Part shown: positions 38,323-51,309 of the stretch, in pieces
Position numbering within the stretch: the first letter of the stretch is position 1
Layout of the letters: every line of letters starts with the position of its first letter
Origin: Salvelinus alpinus
Lineage: Eukaryota > Chordata > Actinopteri > Salmoniformes > Salmonidae
Assembly (NCBI RefSeq): GCF_045679555.1
Contig: NC_092087.1
Span: 82,029,753 to 82,093,752, forward strand
Direction: 5' to 3'
DNA length: 64,000 nt
Position numbers and translations under genes: made by a program
Notes under the pieces: model-generated
The model's input: the letters and a program-made list of their open reading frames with translations, nothing else
Database searches by the model: none
What the model was told of the DNA's origin: nothing

Positions 38323-39085
38323 TTTGAATAATTACTACTCCACACTGAACAACAGCCAGAGGACAGGTACATTACTACTCCACACTGAACTACAGCCAGA
38401 GGACAGGTACATTACTACTCCACACTGAACAACAGCCAGAGGACAGGTACATTACTACTCCACACTGAACTACAGCCAGTAGTAATGTACCTGTCCTCTG
38501 GCTGTAGTTCAGTGTGGAGTAGTAATGTACCTGTCCTCTGGCTGTAGTTCAGTGTGGAGTAGTAATGTACCTGTCCTCTGGCTGTAGTTCAGTGTGGAGT
38601 AGTAATGTACCTGTCCTCTGGCTGTAGTTCAGTGTGGAGTAGTAATGTACCTGTCCTCTGGCTGTAGTTCAGTGTGGAGTAGTAATGTACCTGTCCTCTG
38701 GCTGTAGTTCAGTGTGGAGTAGTAATGTACCTGTCCTCTGGCTGCAGTTCAGTGTGGAGTAGTAATGTACCTGTCCCCTGGCTGTAGTTCAGTGTGGAGT
38801 AGTAATGTACCTGTCCTCTGGCTGTAGTTCAGTGTGGAGTAGTAATGTACCTGTCCTCTGGCTGTAGTTCAGTGTGGAGTAGTAATGTACCTGTCCTCTG
38901 GCTGTAGTTCAGTGTGGAGTAGTAATGTACCTGTCCTCTGGCTGTAGTTCAGTGTGGAGTAGTAATGTACCTGTCCTCTGGCTGTAGTTCAGTGTGGAGT
39001 AGTAATGTACCTGTCCTCTGGCTGTAGTTCAGTGTGGAGTAGTAATGTACCTGTCCTCTGGCTGTAGTTACCTGTCCTCTGGCTG
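38323..39085. repeat. 40-bp minisatellite with an orientation switch
   Basis: Four units in one orientation (ATTACTACTCCACACTGAAC, 38323-38479) are followed by about 15 units in the opposite orientation (AGTAATGTACCTGTCCTCTG, 38480-39085). The switch is at 38479/38480. This creates an inverted repeat of about 155 bp per arm. Most right-hand units are identical. Confidence 0.95.
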
Positions 39086-39089
39086 TAGT

Positions 39090-39650
39090 TTATCACAGAG
39101 GTCTGTCTGTGATAAAGCACTGCTCTGATTTCTTGACATCACTATCAACCTAACAAGTCCTGCAGGTCCTAGTTTTGTCGCATATGACCACTGTCCAGTC
39201 AAATGGCCAAGTGCCACAAAAAGGGACATATGGAAATTACAATTGTCCCAGAACAGAGCAGCACGGCTGGCCATTAGATGTACACGGAGAGCCAGCGCTG
39301 GTAATGTGCATGTGAATCTCTCCTGATTCATAGTGGAGGCGAGGTAGACTTCATCACTGCTTGTCTTTGTGAGAGGTATTGACATGTTGAAATCACCAAG
39401 CTGTCTGTTTTTAAGCGACTAGCGCACAGCTAAGACACCCAGACATACCCCACAAGACATGCCACCAGAGGGCACGTCACTGTCCCCAAGTCCAGAACAG
39501 ACTACGGGAAACACACTGTACTACATAGAGCCATGACTACATGAAACTGTATTCCACATCATGTGACTCAGTCAAGCAGTAAGATCAGCTCTGAAAAACA
39601 GATACAGCTACACCTTATGGAACAGTGGAGACTGTGATGAGATACACACA
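39090..39650 (+). mobile_element. LINE 3' fragment (end of reverse transcriptase ORF)
   Basis: On the plus strand, conceptual reading gives QNRAARLAIRCTRRAS, then VEARLTSSLLVFVRGI and later TLYYIEP. These are typical of the extreme C-terminus of fish non-LTR retrotransposon reverse transcriptases (CR1/L2/Rex-like). Stops interrupt the frame, and only this tail is present. It is flanked by tandem arrays on both sides. Confidence 0.6.
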
Positions 39651-39720
39651 GCATTCACAAACACATGCTAACACACACACTTTAATATTGTTATTTTGCT
39701 GTATTGTTGATTTTGTATTG

Positions 39721-42700
39721 TAGATATGTTGTGGTAGAGTAGTGTGTAATAATGTAGATATGTTGTGGTAGAGTAGTGTGTAATAATGTAGATATGTTAT
39801 GTAGAGTAGTGTGTAATAATGTGTTGTGGTAGAGTAGTGTGTAATAATGTGTTGTGGTAGAGTAGTGTGTAATAATGTGTTGTGGTAGAGTAGTGTGTAA
39901 TAATGTGTTGTGGTAGAGTAGTGTGTAATAATGTGTTGTGGTAGAGTAGTGTGTAATAATGTGTTGTGGTAGAGTAGTGTGTAATAATGTATTGTGGTAG
40001 AGTAGTGTGTAATAATGTGTTGTGGTAGAGTAGTGTGTAATAATGTATTGTGGTAGAGTAGTGTGTAATAATGTGTTGTGGTAGAGTAGTGTGTAATAAT
40101 GTGTTGTGGTAGAGTAGTGTGTTATAATGTGTTGTGGTAGAGTAGTGTGTAATAATATGTTGTGGTAGAGTAGTGTGTAATAATGTGTTGTGGTAGAGTA
40201 GTGTGTAATAATGTGTTGTGGTAGAGTAGTGTGTAATAATGTGTTGTGGTAGAGTAGTGTGTAATAATGTGTTGTGGTAGAGTAGTGTGTAATAATGTGT
40301 TGTGGTAGAGTAGTGTGTTATAATGTGTTGTGGTAGAGTAGTGTGTAATAATATGTTGTGGTAGAGTAGTGTGTAATAATGTGTTGTGGTAGAGTAGTGT
40401 GTAATAATGTATTGTGGTAGAGTAGTGTGTTATAATGTGTTGTGGTAGAGTAGTGTGTAATAATATGTTGTGGTAGAGTAGTGTGTAATAATGTGTTGTG
40501 GTAGAGTAGTGTGTAATAATGTGTTGTGGTAGAGTAGTGTGTAATAATGTGTTGTGGTAGAGTAGTGTGTAATAATGTGTTGTGGTAGAGTAGTGTGTAA
40601 TAATGTGTTGTGGTAGAGTAGTGTGTTATAATGTGTTGTGGTAGAGTAGTGTGTAATAATGTGTTGTGGTAGAGTAGTGTGTAATAATGTGTTGTGGTAG
40701 AGTAGTGTGTAATAATGTATTGTGGTAGAGTAGTGTGTAATAATGTGTTGTGGTAGAGTAGTGTGTAATAATGTGTTGTGGTAGAGTAGTGTGTTATAAT
40801 GTGTTGTGGTAGAGTAGTGTGTAATAATATGTTGTGGTAGAGTAGTGTGTAATAATGTGTTGTGGTAGAGTAGTGTGTAATAATGTGTTGTGGTAGAGTA
40901 GTGTGTAATAATGTGTTGTGGTAGAGTAGTGTGTAATAATGTGTTGTGGTAGAGTAGTGTGTAATAATGTGTTGTGGTAGAGTAGTGTGTAATAATGTGT
41001 TGTGGTAGAGTAGTGTGTAATAATGTGTTGTGGTAGAGTAGTGTGTAATAATGTGTTGTGGTAGAGTAGTGTGTAATAATGTGTTTTGGTAGAGTAGTGT
41101 GTAATAATGTATTGTGGTAGAGTAGTGTGTAATAATGTATTGTGGTAGAGTAGTGTGTAATAATGTGTTGTGGTAGAGTAGTGTGTAATAATGTATTGTG
41201 GTAGAGTAGTGTGTAATAATGTGTTGTGGTAGAGTAGTGTGTAATAATGTGTTGTGGTAGAGTAGTGTGTTATAATGTGTTGTGGTAGAGTAGTGTGTAA
41301 TAATATGTTGTGGTAGAGTAGTGTGTAATAATGTGTTGTGGTAGAGTAGTGTGTAATAATGTGTTGTGGTAGAGTAGTGTGTAATAATGTGTTGTGGTAG
41401 AGTAGTGTGTAATAATGTGTTGTGGTAGAGTAGTGTGTAATAATGTGTTGTGGTAGAGTAGTGTGTTATAATGTGTTGTGGTAGAGTAGTGTGTAATAAT
41501 ATGTTGTGGTAGAGTAGTGTGTAATAATGTGTTGTGGTAGAGTAGTGTGTAATAATGTATTGTGGTAGAGTAGTGTGTTATAATGTGTTGTGGTAGAGTA
41601 GTGTGTAATAATATGTTGTGGTAGAGTAGTGTGTAATAATGTGTTGTGGTAGAGTAGTGTGTAATAATGTGTTGTGGTAGAGTAGTGTGTAATAATGTGT
41701 TGTGGTAGAGTAGTGTGTAATAATGTGTTGTGGTAGAGTAGTGTGTAATAATGTGTTGTGGTAGAGTAGTGTGTTATAATGTGTTGTGGTAGAGTAGTGT
41801 GTAATAATGTGTTGTGGTAGAGTAGTGTGTAATAATGTGTTGTGGTAGAGTAGTGTGTAATAATGTATTGTGGTAGAGTAGTGTGTAATAATGTGTTGTG
41901 GTAGAGTAGTGTGTAATAATGTGTTGTGGTAGAGTAGTGTGTTATAATGTGTTGTGGTAGAGTAGTGTGTAATAATATGTTGTGGTAGAGTAGTGTGTAA
42001 TAATGTGTTGTGGTAGAGTAGTGTGTAATAATGTGTTGTGGTAGAGTAGTGTGTAATAATGTGTTGTGGTAGAGTAGTGTGTAATAATGTGTTGTGGTAG
42101 AGTAGTGTGTAATAATGTGTTGTGGTAGAGTAGTGTGTAATAATGTGTTGTGGTAGAGTAGTGTGTAATAATGTGTTGTGGTAGAGTAGTGTGTAATAAT
42201 GTGTTGTGGTAGAGTAGTGTGTAATAATGTGTTTTGGTAGAGTAGTGTGTAATAATGTATTGTGGTAGAGTAGTGTGTAATAATGTATTGTGGTAGAGTA
42301 GTGTGTAATAATGTGTTGTGGTAGAGTAGTGTGTAATAATGTGTTGTGGTAGAGTAGTGTGTAATAATGTGTTGTGGTAGAGTAGTGTGTAATAATGTGT
42401 TGTGGTAGAGTAGTGTGTAATAATGTGTTGTGGTAGTGTAGTGTGTAATAATGTATTGTGGTAGAGTAGTGTGTAATAATGTGTTGTGGTAGAGTAGTGT
42501 GTAATAATGTGTTGTGATAGAGTAGTGTGTAATAATGTGTTATGGTAGAGTAGTGTGTAATAGAGTAGTGTGTAATAATGTGTTGTTGTGGTAGAGTAGT
42601 GTGTAATAATGTGTTGTGGTAGAGTAGTGTGTAATAATGTGTTGTGGTAGAGTAGTGTGTAATAATGTGTTGTGGTAGAGTAGTGTGTAATAATGTGTTG

Positions 42701-44560
42701 TGGTAGAGTAGTGTGTAATAATGTGTTGTGATAGAGTAGTGTGTAATAATGTGTTATGGTAGAGTAGTGTGTAATAATGTATTGTGGTAGAGTAGTGTGT
42801 AATAATGTGTTGTGGTAGAGTAGTGTGTAATAATGTAGATATGTTACGGTAGAGTAGTGTGTAATAATGCGTTGTGGTAGAGTAGTGTGTAATAATGTGT
42901 TGTGGTAGTGTAGTGTGTAATAATGTATTGTGGTAGAGTAGTGTGTAATAATGTATTGTGGTAGAGTAGTGTGTAATAGAGTAGTGTGTAATAATGTGTT
43001 GTTGTGGTAGAGTAGTGTGTAATAATGTGTTGTGGTAGAGTAGTGTGTAATAATGTGTTGTGGTAGAGTAGTGTGTAATAATGTGTTGTGGTAGAGTAGT
43101 GTGTAATAATGTGTTGTGGTAGAGTAGTGTGTAATAATGTGTTGTGAAAGAGTAGTGTGTAATAATGTGTTATGGTAGAGTAGTGTGTAATAATGTATTG
43201 TGGTAGAGTAGTGTGTAATAATGTGTTGTGGTAGAGTAGTGTGTAATAATGTAGATATGTTATGGTAGAGTAGTGTGTAATAATGCGTTGTGGTAGAGTA
43301 GTGTGTAATAATGTGTTGTGGTAGAGTAGTGTGTAATAATGTAGATATGTTATGGTAGAGTAGTGTGTAATAATGCGTTGTGGTAGAGTACTGTGTAATA
43401 ATGTGTTGTGGTAGAGTAGTGTGTAATAATGTGTTGTGGTAGAGTAGTGTGTAATAATGTGTTGTGGTAGAGTAGTGTGTAATAATGTGTTGTGGTAGAG
43501 TAGTGTGTAATACTGTGTTGTGGTAGAGTAGTGTGTAATAATGTGTTGTGGTAGAGTAGTGTGTAATAATGTATTGTGGTAGAGTAGTGTGTAATAATGT
43601 ATTGTGGTAGAGTAGTGTGTAATAATGTATTGTGGTAGAGTAGTGTGTAATAATGTGTTGTTGTGGTAGAGTAGTGTGTAATAATGTATTGTGGTAGAGT
43701 AGTGTGTAATAATGTATTGTGGTAGAGTAGTGTGTAATAATGTGTTGTTGTGGTAGAGTAGTGTGTAATAATGTGTTGTGGTAGAGTAGTGTGTAATAAT
43801 GTGTTGTGGTAGAGTAGTGTGTAATAATGTATTGTGGTAGAGTAGTGTGTAATAATGTGTTGTTGTGGTAGAGTAGTGTGTAATAATGTGTTGTTGTGGT
43901 AGAGTAGTGTGTAATAATGTATTGTGGTAGAGTAGTGTGTAATAATGTGTTGTTGTGGTAGAGTAGTGTGTAATAATGTGTTGTGGTAGAGTAGTGTGTA
44001 ATAATGTATTGTGGTAGAGTAGTGTGTAATAATGTATTGTGGTAGAGTAGTGTGTAATAATGTGTTGTTGTGGTAGAGTAGTGTGTAATAATGTATTGTG
44101 GTAGAGTAGTGTGTAATAATGTATTGTGGTAGAGTAGTGTGTAATAATGTGTTGTTGTGGTAGAGTAGTGTGTAATAATGTGTTGTGGTAGAGTAGTGTG
44201 TAATAATGTGTTGTGGTAGAGTAGTGTGTAATAATGTGTTGTGGTAGAGTAGTGTGTAATAATGTATTGTGGTAGAGTAGTGTGTAATAATGTGTTGTGG
44301 TAGAGTAGTGTGTAATAATGTGTTGTGGTAGAGTAGTGTGTAATAATGTGTTGTGGTAGAGTAGTGTGTAATAATGTATTGTGGTAGAGTAGTGTGTAAT
44401 AATGTGTTGTGGTAGAGTAGTGTGTAATAATGTGTTGTGGTAGAGTAGTGTGTAATAATGTGTTGTGGTAGAGTAGTGTGTAATAATGTGTTGTGGTAGA
44501 GTAGTGTGTAATAATGTGTTGTATTGTAGATATGTTGTGGTTGAGTAGTGTGTTGTAGAG
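39721..44560. repeat. 28-bp satellite-like array with a 1148-bp higher-order repeat
   Basis: About 170 copies of GTGTTGTGGTAGAGTAGTGT + GTAATAAT. Rare variants recur at a fixed spacing of 1148 bp (41 units): 39991/41139, 40047/41195, 40121/41269, 40156/41304 and 41081/42229. A roughly 1.15-kb block was therefore duplicated in tandem (about 39.97-41.12 kb and 41.12-42.3 kb). From about 42.5 kb a 31-bp GTTGTTGTGG variant becomes common. The 596-codon minus-strand frame over 42844-44634 is a repeat artefact. Confidence 0.95.
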
Positions 44561-44571
44561 TGGTGTGATAG

Positions 44572-47500
44572 TGTAACGTAGACGCAGTGAGTCAGGAAGC
44601 AGGTGCAGATTGTGAGTTTAGTAATAATGAACATGGAGAGTTACAAAACAAGAGATGTGCCTGGACATGAAAACTGAATCAATACTGCCTGAAGAGTTAT
44701 GCTAGGGAGTGCTATATAAATGGGGAAGTAATCAGGGTAGTGATGGAGTCCAAGTGTGCCTCATGATGGGGTGCAGGTGTGCGTAATGAGGGTCGCCAGG
44801 TGTGCGTTATGATGGGTTGCCAGGACCGATGGTTCGTAAATCGGTGCTGTCGAGCTCCGGAGTGGGAGTAGATGTGACAGTACCCCCTTCCTGACGTGCG
44901 GCTCCAGCCGCAGGACGATGCCGGCCAGGTGGACGGCCCTGAGAGCAAGGAGCGGGCCGGTCGGCGAAGGTAGAGATCTCGGATGATGTTGGGATCTAGA
45001 ATGTCATCCACTGGAACCCAACACCGCTCCTCTGGACTGTACCCCTCCCAGTCCACCAGGTACTGGAGCTGACCCATAAGCTGTCGGGAATCCAGGAGGG
45101 GTCTGACGGCATAGGCAGGGCCGGCCTGAGGAGGGAAACATGAAAAGAGTGTGAGATACGGTAATTAGTGTTGAGCTGTAATCTATATGTTACCTCATTG
45201 ACCCTCCGGAGGACCTTGAAGGGCCCCACAAACCGGGGGCTCAGCTTCCGGCAGGGCAGGCGGAGTGGGAGGTTCCTGGTGGAGAGCCAGACGTGATCAC
45301 CAGGATGGAACACGGGAGCCTCACTGCAGTGGTGGTCCGCCTGATCCTTCTGACGGTGGACAGAGCGCTGGAGCCTCAGGTGGGCACTGTTCCACACCTC
45401 CTCTGCACGCCGGAACCACTCGTTAACTGCAGGGGCCTCGGTCTGGCTTGGAGTCCACGGAGCCAGGGCCGGCTGATATCCCAGGACGCATTGGGAGTCA
45501 GCCCAGTGTAGGAACCGGGCCCACTCCCCCTGCCTGTCCTGGCAGTGACTCCTTAGGAACCTCCCCAGTTCCTGTTTGGTCCTCTCCTCCTTCCCGTTAG
45601 ACTGAGGCCGGTACCCGGATGTGAGGCTGACCGTGGCCACCAGCTTCTCCATAAAGGTTTTCCAGACCCGCAACATGAATTGGGGACCACGGTCAGAAAC
45701 TATGTTCTCCGGAAGGCCATAGTGCCGGAAGACCTGCTGGAATAATGCCTCAGTGACCTGTAGAGTGGTAGGTACACCAGAGTGATGGATACAACGGCAA
45801 GATTTAGAGAATCTGTCAACAACAGCCAGAATAGTGGTAAAACCATCAGCAAGGGGGAGATCCGTTACAAAGTCTATGGACAGATATGACCAAGGCTGGT
45901 GAGGTACGGGAAGGGGAAGATTTGGATTGAGTACATACCGAACATGAGTTGACATAGTAGGCAAAGTCCTTCCAATGGTGGGCCACCACTATTTATCGGA
46001 GTGGGATTGGATGGTGCAGGTGATATCTTGGTGTCCAGCGGCGAGGGATGTGTGTGCCCAGTTAAACAGACGATCTCTCACCCCTGTGGGGATGTAGATG
46101 CGCTCTGGAGGGCAAGTGGAAGGAGCGGGTTCCCTCTCCAGAGCCTGGAGGATGCCCACATCTACGTCCCAAAACACAGGACCAACGATATGGGAGGACC
46201 GCTTGATGGGATGGAGGAGACTCACAGGACCCTCCAACGACATGGAACAACAGGGTGTGGGAAAGCAGGTCCTCAGTCATCTTGATCCCCAGGCGCTGAT
46301 TCTCATCTTTGACCAGGAGATGGTGGGGTTATGGAGTTGGCGCCACAGGAGGCCTAGGATGACTTTGGACAGGTGCGGTGATGATGAAGAAGGGAAGGCT
46401 TTCCTGGTGCTTGGGTCCCATGGTGAGGGTGAGTGGTCCTGTGACGTGAGTAATTGTGCCGGATCCCAATGGTCGCATTTCCTGAACTTGGACAGGAAAA
46501 GGAGAGCGGAGCGGATATGAAGTTATGTTCAGGGAGGAAGACCTGGTCGATGAAGTTCCCAGCGGCAGATGATGGACAGCCAGCCAGTGAAATTGACACC
46601 AGAAAGGGTTTGGCGGAAAGTGATGATGGAATACTCACGCCTACCCTGGGAGACGGAAGTTCACGGGGCCACCCCTCTGCTTTAGTGGACCTTGGGTTAG
46701 AACGCACCTGGCACCGCTGAAGCTGGTGTCCCTCCTGGCCGCAATAGGGACAGAGCCCCAGCTCTCTCCAGTGATGCCGCACTGCCGCAGAGAGGTGCGT
46801 AGCCCCCACTTCCATTGGTTCAGGCTCTGCCTCAGGACAGCCAAAGGAGGGAGGCGAGTGGCGAGGTGGACTCCGGCGCTCCTAAAGAATGTTATCCAGA
46901 CAGATGGTCATCAAGATGAAGTGTCCAAGGATAGGTAGTCATCTTGATATGCCAACAGTCCGAAAGGTGAGGGTGTACTCTGCAGCGGTCTGGGTACCCT
47001 GCTGGAGTTGAAAGTCGCTCACCTCCCTCTCTGCCTGCTGAACCTCTCATAGGAACCTCCTCCTCTCCTCTCTCCCAGACGGCCGTAGCCCACTCCAACG
47101 CCCGTCCGCCAGCAGTGAAATGACCGTGGCAACCTTGGACCTCTCGTGATGGGGTCTCCCATCTGATACGCAAAATAGAGGGAGCACTGGAATAGGAAGC
47201 CACGGCATTTCGATGGAGTACCGTCATACTTCTCCGAAAGGAAAGGTCGGGCATCGCGGACCTGGGCGGACGGCCGGGTAGGCTGGGAGACTGGCTCACT
47301 GTGACGACCTGTGGTAGGAGGCCCTCCGTCAGAGTTATGGAGAACCTCGCAGGTGGTGTTAAGGTGGTGGGGACCTCCTTCATGGTCTATCCAGTAGAGC
47401 CAGCTGGTCGTGGTGTTGGTGGAGTCGATAACCCTGCTCCTCGACCGTCTGGAAGATGGTGTAATCATCTGCTAGGCTTCCATCATTTCTTGAGGAAGTA

Positions 47501-47700
47501 TTCTGTAACGTAGACGCAGGGAGTCAGGAAGCAGATGGTGAGTTCAATAATAACGAACATGGAGCGTTAGAAAACAAGAAGCATATGGACAAGAAAACTG
47601 AACCAATACTGCCTGAAGAGTGATGCTAGATAAAGGGGAAGTAATCAGGGTAGCGATGGAGTCCAGGTGTGCCTCATGATGGCGTCGTTCATCTTCTCTG
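44572..47700 (-). mobile_element. Ty3/Gypsy (chromovirus-type) LTR retrotransposon fossil
   Basis: Old, broken LTR element in minus orientation. The 3' LTR is at 44572-44879, with a polypurine tract next to it. A chromodomain region lies at about 44900-45080, an integrase region at about 45100-45970, and a gag-like region with a CCHC knuckle at about 46350-47470. The 5' LTR is at 47504 to about 47700. It has several breaks and is shorter than a whole element. The LTR copies differ visibly, so the insertion is not recent. The chromodomain after the integrase places it among chromoviruses. Confidence 0.85.
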
Positions 47701-48022
47701 GCTGCGCATGATTGGCTCAGGGTGATGTCACTCACAACACCACAGCACCTACTGGGATAGTCCTCTGAGGGCTAGGCAGCTTCTGCCCCCTTGTGTGCTG
47801 CCATGGAGTTGCAGTGGCCTTCCAAGAAGGCTCAAGGTCATTGGTCTCAGATAAGTCGACGTATTTTCTCTGGTAACTTTGAAGTGTGTCAACCTCATTG
47901 TTTACCATGTCTTAGCTAGCTGAAAAGTGTTGACTATCTCCAAATAATTTTCAAACTTAGCATTATGAAGGAAATGTAGAGTTGAAACATCTTGGCGCTC
48001 ATCAACCTCTAAACATTGAATA
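47701..48022. other. Dispersed salmonid repeat fragment (uncertain)
   Basis: GCAGTGGCCTTCCAAGAAGG followed by CTCAAGGTCATTGG is a sequence I remember from many salmonid loci, probably part of a DNA transposon. No frame or ends can be supported. Confidence 0.35.
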
Positions 48023-48596
48023 GGGTTACATGCACACGGTAATGCGATTATTGTGGATAGTCAGATTAATATAATAGTTTGATTAAAACGTTTACATGCT
48101 TTGCAAGAAGAACGATTTCCCTAATAAACCTGTTTACATGGACGCATCTGAAATCAGGTTACCTGATGGCACTGATAAATGCAGAAAATCGCTAATCAAA
48201 ATATACATTCTGCTATAGCGAACATGTTATTTTTGGGAAGCATATTTGATTCTGAGTTTGGACATATAAAGTTTGTATGTGAAAACTACTTCTAAGACGT
48301 ATACATTGTTGTTCCCAACTCACTTCATTCGCTCTAATGAGGGAGGCTCTCGGCTGGTGCTGGCACATGCGCCGATCAAATGCACCGCTGGAACGCCGAT
48401 TAAGCTGTTCACGTCCTAATCATTCTAAAGATTGCTCAGAAAACCAGTTGTTTTAATCAGCATATGCTTACTTCGATTATCACCTTTACGCCGATTAGGA
48501 TAAACAGAGTAAGGTGTTTACATGACTAATGCCATACTCAGCCTACTGCCATAATCAGTTTAATAGGAAATGATTAGAGTGCATGTAAACGTACTC
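48023..48596. mobile_element. MITE-like element with ACATGCAC inverted ends
   Basis: Starts near GGTTACATGCACACGGTAAT and ends near GATTAGAGTGCATGTAAACG, imperfect inverted ends. The interior is AT-rich with repeated GTTTACATG and GATTA motifs. Non-coding. Confidence 0.5.
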
Positions 48597-48639
48597 ATTA
48601 AAATAAAGTACGCTGGAAAAGAAGATACTCCTCCCTGGA

Positions 48640-48850
48640 GAACTCTGTCTACTCCTCCCTCAATCCTGCCCTCCATCCACCCCTCCATCCATCCACCCGT
48701 CCCGCCCTTCCTCCCTCAACCCTGCCCTCCATCAACCCCTCCATCCATCCACCCTTCCCGCCCTTCCTCCCTCAATCCTGCCCTCCATCCATCCATCCAC
48801 TCTTCCCTCCCTTCCTCCCTAATCTCTCCATCCCTTCCCTTCAGTCTGTC
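48640..48850. repeat. Pyrimidine-rich CCATC/CCCTCC repeat
   Basis: Irregular tandem units with CTCAATCCTGCCCTCCATCC. The Pro/Ser-rich frame over it is an artefact. Confidence 0.85.
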
Positions 48851-49125
48851 AATTCAATTTATGCTGCTTATTGCCTCTTATTGGCATGAGACAAAACAGT
48901 GGCGCCCGTCAACGTCCATACCCATCAGAGAGAAACGACAAACAGTGCGTGTGTGTCTGAGCGTGCGTGTGTGCATGTCCATACCCATCAGTAAACAGAA
49001 ATAAAAAAAAATGTGCGACTGGACCGTAGAGTCCTCAATTAATACAAATAAAAACTGCAACGAGACGGAAAACACAAAAGACTGAACCCAATCACAAATT
49101 GAACAACAGACAGAAGATGTCATAG

Positions 49126-49270
<145 letters not shown>

Positions 49271-49411
49271 CAGGAAGCCTTAGGGGGGCATACGTTTAGA
49301 AAGATAGACATCCTATTTATGACATCATTCATGTGGAACCTCATAATGTTGGGGTTGAGGTACGGGCAGTTTACCTGAGTCAATGTCCCATAGCTGTTGG
49401 CCTGCTGCCAA

Positions 49412-49530
49412 GGAAGAGGGATGGAGGGGGAGGGAGGGAGATGGATGGAGGGGGGAGGGAGGGAGGGAGGGAGAGGGATGGCGGGGGGAGGGAGGAAGAG
49501 GGATGGCGGGGGGAGGGAGGAAGAGGAATA
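49412..49530. repeat. Purine-rich GGGA/GGAT repeat
   Basis: GGGATGGAGGGGGAGGGAGG-type units. Confidence 0.85.
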
Positions 49531-49735
49531 GCTTTTCTCTGTTTCCCCAAGGTGTGAAGGCCATTGCCAGTCAGAGAGCTTGGCTAAGCAGGAGTTGTAT
49601 TATTCAGAGACACACACACACACACACACACTCTTACCAGACAGGTTTGTATTATTCAGGGAGTGACTCAACTCTCCTCTCCTGCCCCCCATTTTAGATG
49701 AGAATACATTTTACTGTAAGTCTGACTTAAAAAGA

Positions 49736-50232
49736 GAGGGATGGAGAGAGGGATGGAGAGGGGGATGGAGAGAGGGATGGAGAGAGGGATGGAGAGAGGG
49801 ATGGAGAGAGGGATGGAGAGGGGGATGGAGAGAGGGATGGAGAGAGGGATGGAGAGGGGGATGGAGAGGAGGATGGAGAGAGGGATGGAGAGAGGGATGG
49901 AGAGGGGGATGGAGAGAGGGATGGAGAGAGGGATGGAGAGAGGGATGGAGAGGGGGATGGAGAGAGGGATGGAGAGGGGGATGGAGAGAGGGATGGAGAG
50001 GGGGATGGAGAGAGGGATGGAGAGAGGGATGGAGAGAGGGATGAAGAGAGGGATGAAGAGGGGGATGGAGAGAGGGATGGAGAGAGGGATGGAGAGAGGG
50101 ATGGAGAGGGGGATGGAGAGGGGGATGGAGAGAGGGATGGAGAGAGGGATGGAGAGAGGGATGGAGAGGGGGATGGAGAGGGGGATGGAGAGAGGGATGG
50201 AGAGGGGGATGGAGAGGGGGATGGAGAGAGGG
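49736..50232. repeat. 12-bp tandem repeat (ATGGAGAGAGGG)
   Basis: About 41 copies, alternating GAGAGAGGG and GAGAGGGGG. Because 12 is a multiple of three, both strands stay open (Met-Glu-Arg-Gly and Ser-Ile-Pro-Leu repeats). These are not genes. Confidence 0.95.
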
Positions 50233-50559
50233 AAAACCTGGAGGAAGAGTTTCAGAAAAAGAAGAGAAGTGATTAAGTCAATCATCATTAGTGTGGTTGA
50301 TGGACTGCAGATTTCTCTTGTCTTCCTCTTCTCAATCGTTTGTTTTTTTCTCAGCTGATAGATGGACGGGGTTGGAGACAGAGGAAGAGGGCGAGAATGG
50401 GAGAGACTGAGCGGGTTTGAGAGTGTGAGAGGAACTGTGTGTGTGTAGCAGGCAGAGTGTGTAGAGGAGAAGAGTGATGGAGAGACGGAGTGGGTTTGAG
50501 AGTGAGAGAGTATGTGTATGGAGAGGATTTAAAAGAGAGAGAGGGCAGAGATAGAATGT

Positions 50560-51300
50560 ATTTGTAGGCATGAGAAAGAGAAATGATAGACACGTAGAGA
50601 GACAGATACAGAGAGACCGATACAGACATATAGAGAGACACAAGACACACAGACAGGTACCGAGAGACACACAGACAGAGAGACAGATACAGAGAGAGAC
50701 ACAGAAAGACAGATACAGATAGACACACAGATACACGCAGATAGAGACTCAGAGGGACAGATACAGAGAACGAGAGAGAGAAACAGAGAGATGCACAGAC
50801 ACACAGAGACATACAGATATACAGAGAGACACACACAGAGACACACAGAGACATGCAGATATACAGAGAGACAGACACAGAGACACACAGACACACAGAG
50901 AGAAAGATGCAGAGAGAGACACAGAGAACAAGAGACACACAGAGAGACAGGTATACAGAGAGACACACACAGATACAGAGCGACAGACACAGAGAGTGAC
51001 ACAGAGAGAGAGACAGATGCAGAGAACAAGATAGACACAGAAACACAGAGAAAGATGCAGAGAGACATACAGAGACACGAGAACGAGAGACTCAGAGAGA
51101 GACACAGAGACAAATACAGAGAAATGATAGAGACACACAGAGGCAGATACGGAGAGACACAAGACACACAGAGAGACCGATACAGAGAGAGACAGCGAGA
51201 CAGATACAGAGCACAAGATAGAAATAGAGAGCGTGGGAGAGAGAATATATACAAAGAGCCAGGTAGAGTGAAGAGGATACAGAGAGCAAGATAGAAATGG
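50560..51300. repeat. Purine-rich GAGACACAGA repeat
   Basis: Irregular AGAGACACACAGA/CAGATACAGAGA units over 700 bp. All the long Cys/Leu/Ser frames on the minus strand are artefacts of this. Confidence 0.9.
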
Positions 51301-51309
51301 ACAGACAGA

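Noticed and set aside
42844-44634. 596-codon minus-strand open frame (His/Tyr/Thr/Leu-rich)
   Set aside because: It lies wholly in the 28-bp array, whose unit has no stop in any minus-strand frame. The 28-residue period equals three units. It is not a protein gene.
46001-46938. Plus-strand frames within the LTR element
   Set aside because: Antisense shadows of the element's own regions.
49668-50358. Two ~205-codon frames on opposite strands over Met-Glu-Arg-Gly / Ser-Ile-Pro-Leu repeats
   Set aside because: Product of a 12-bp tandem repeat; both strands open because the unit is a multiple of three.
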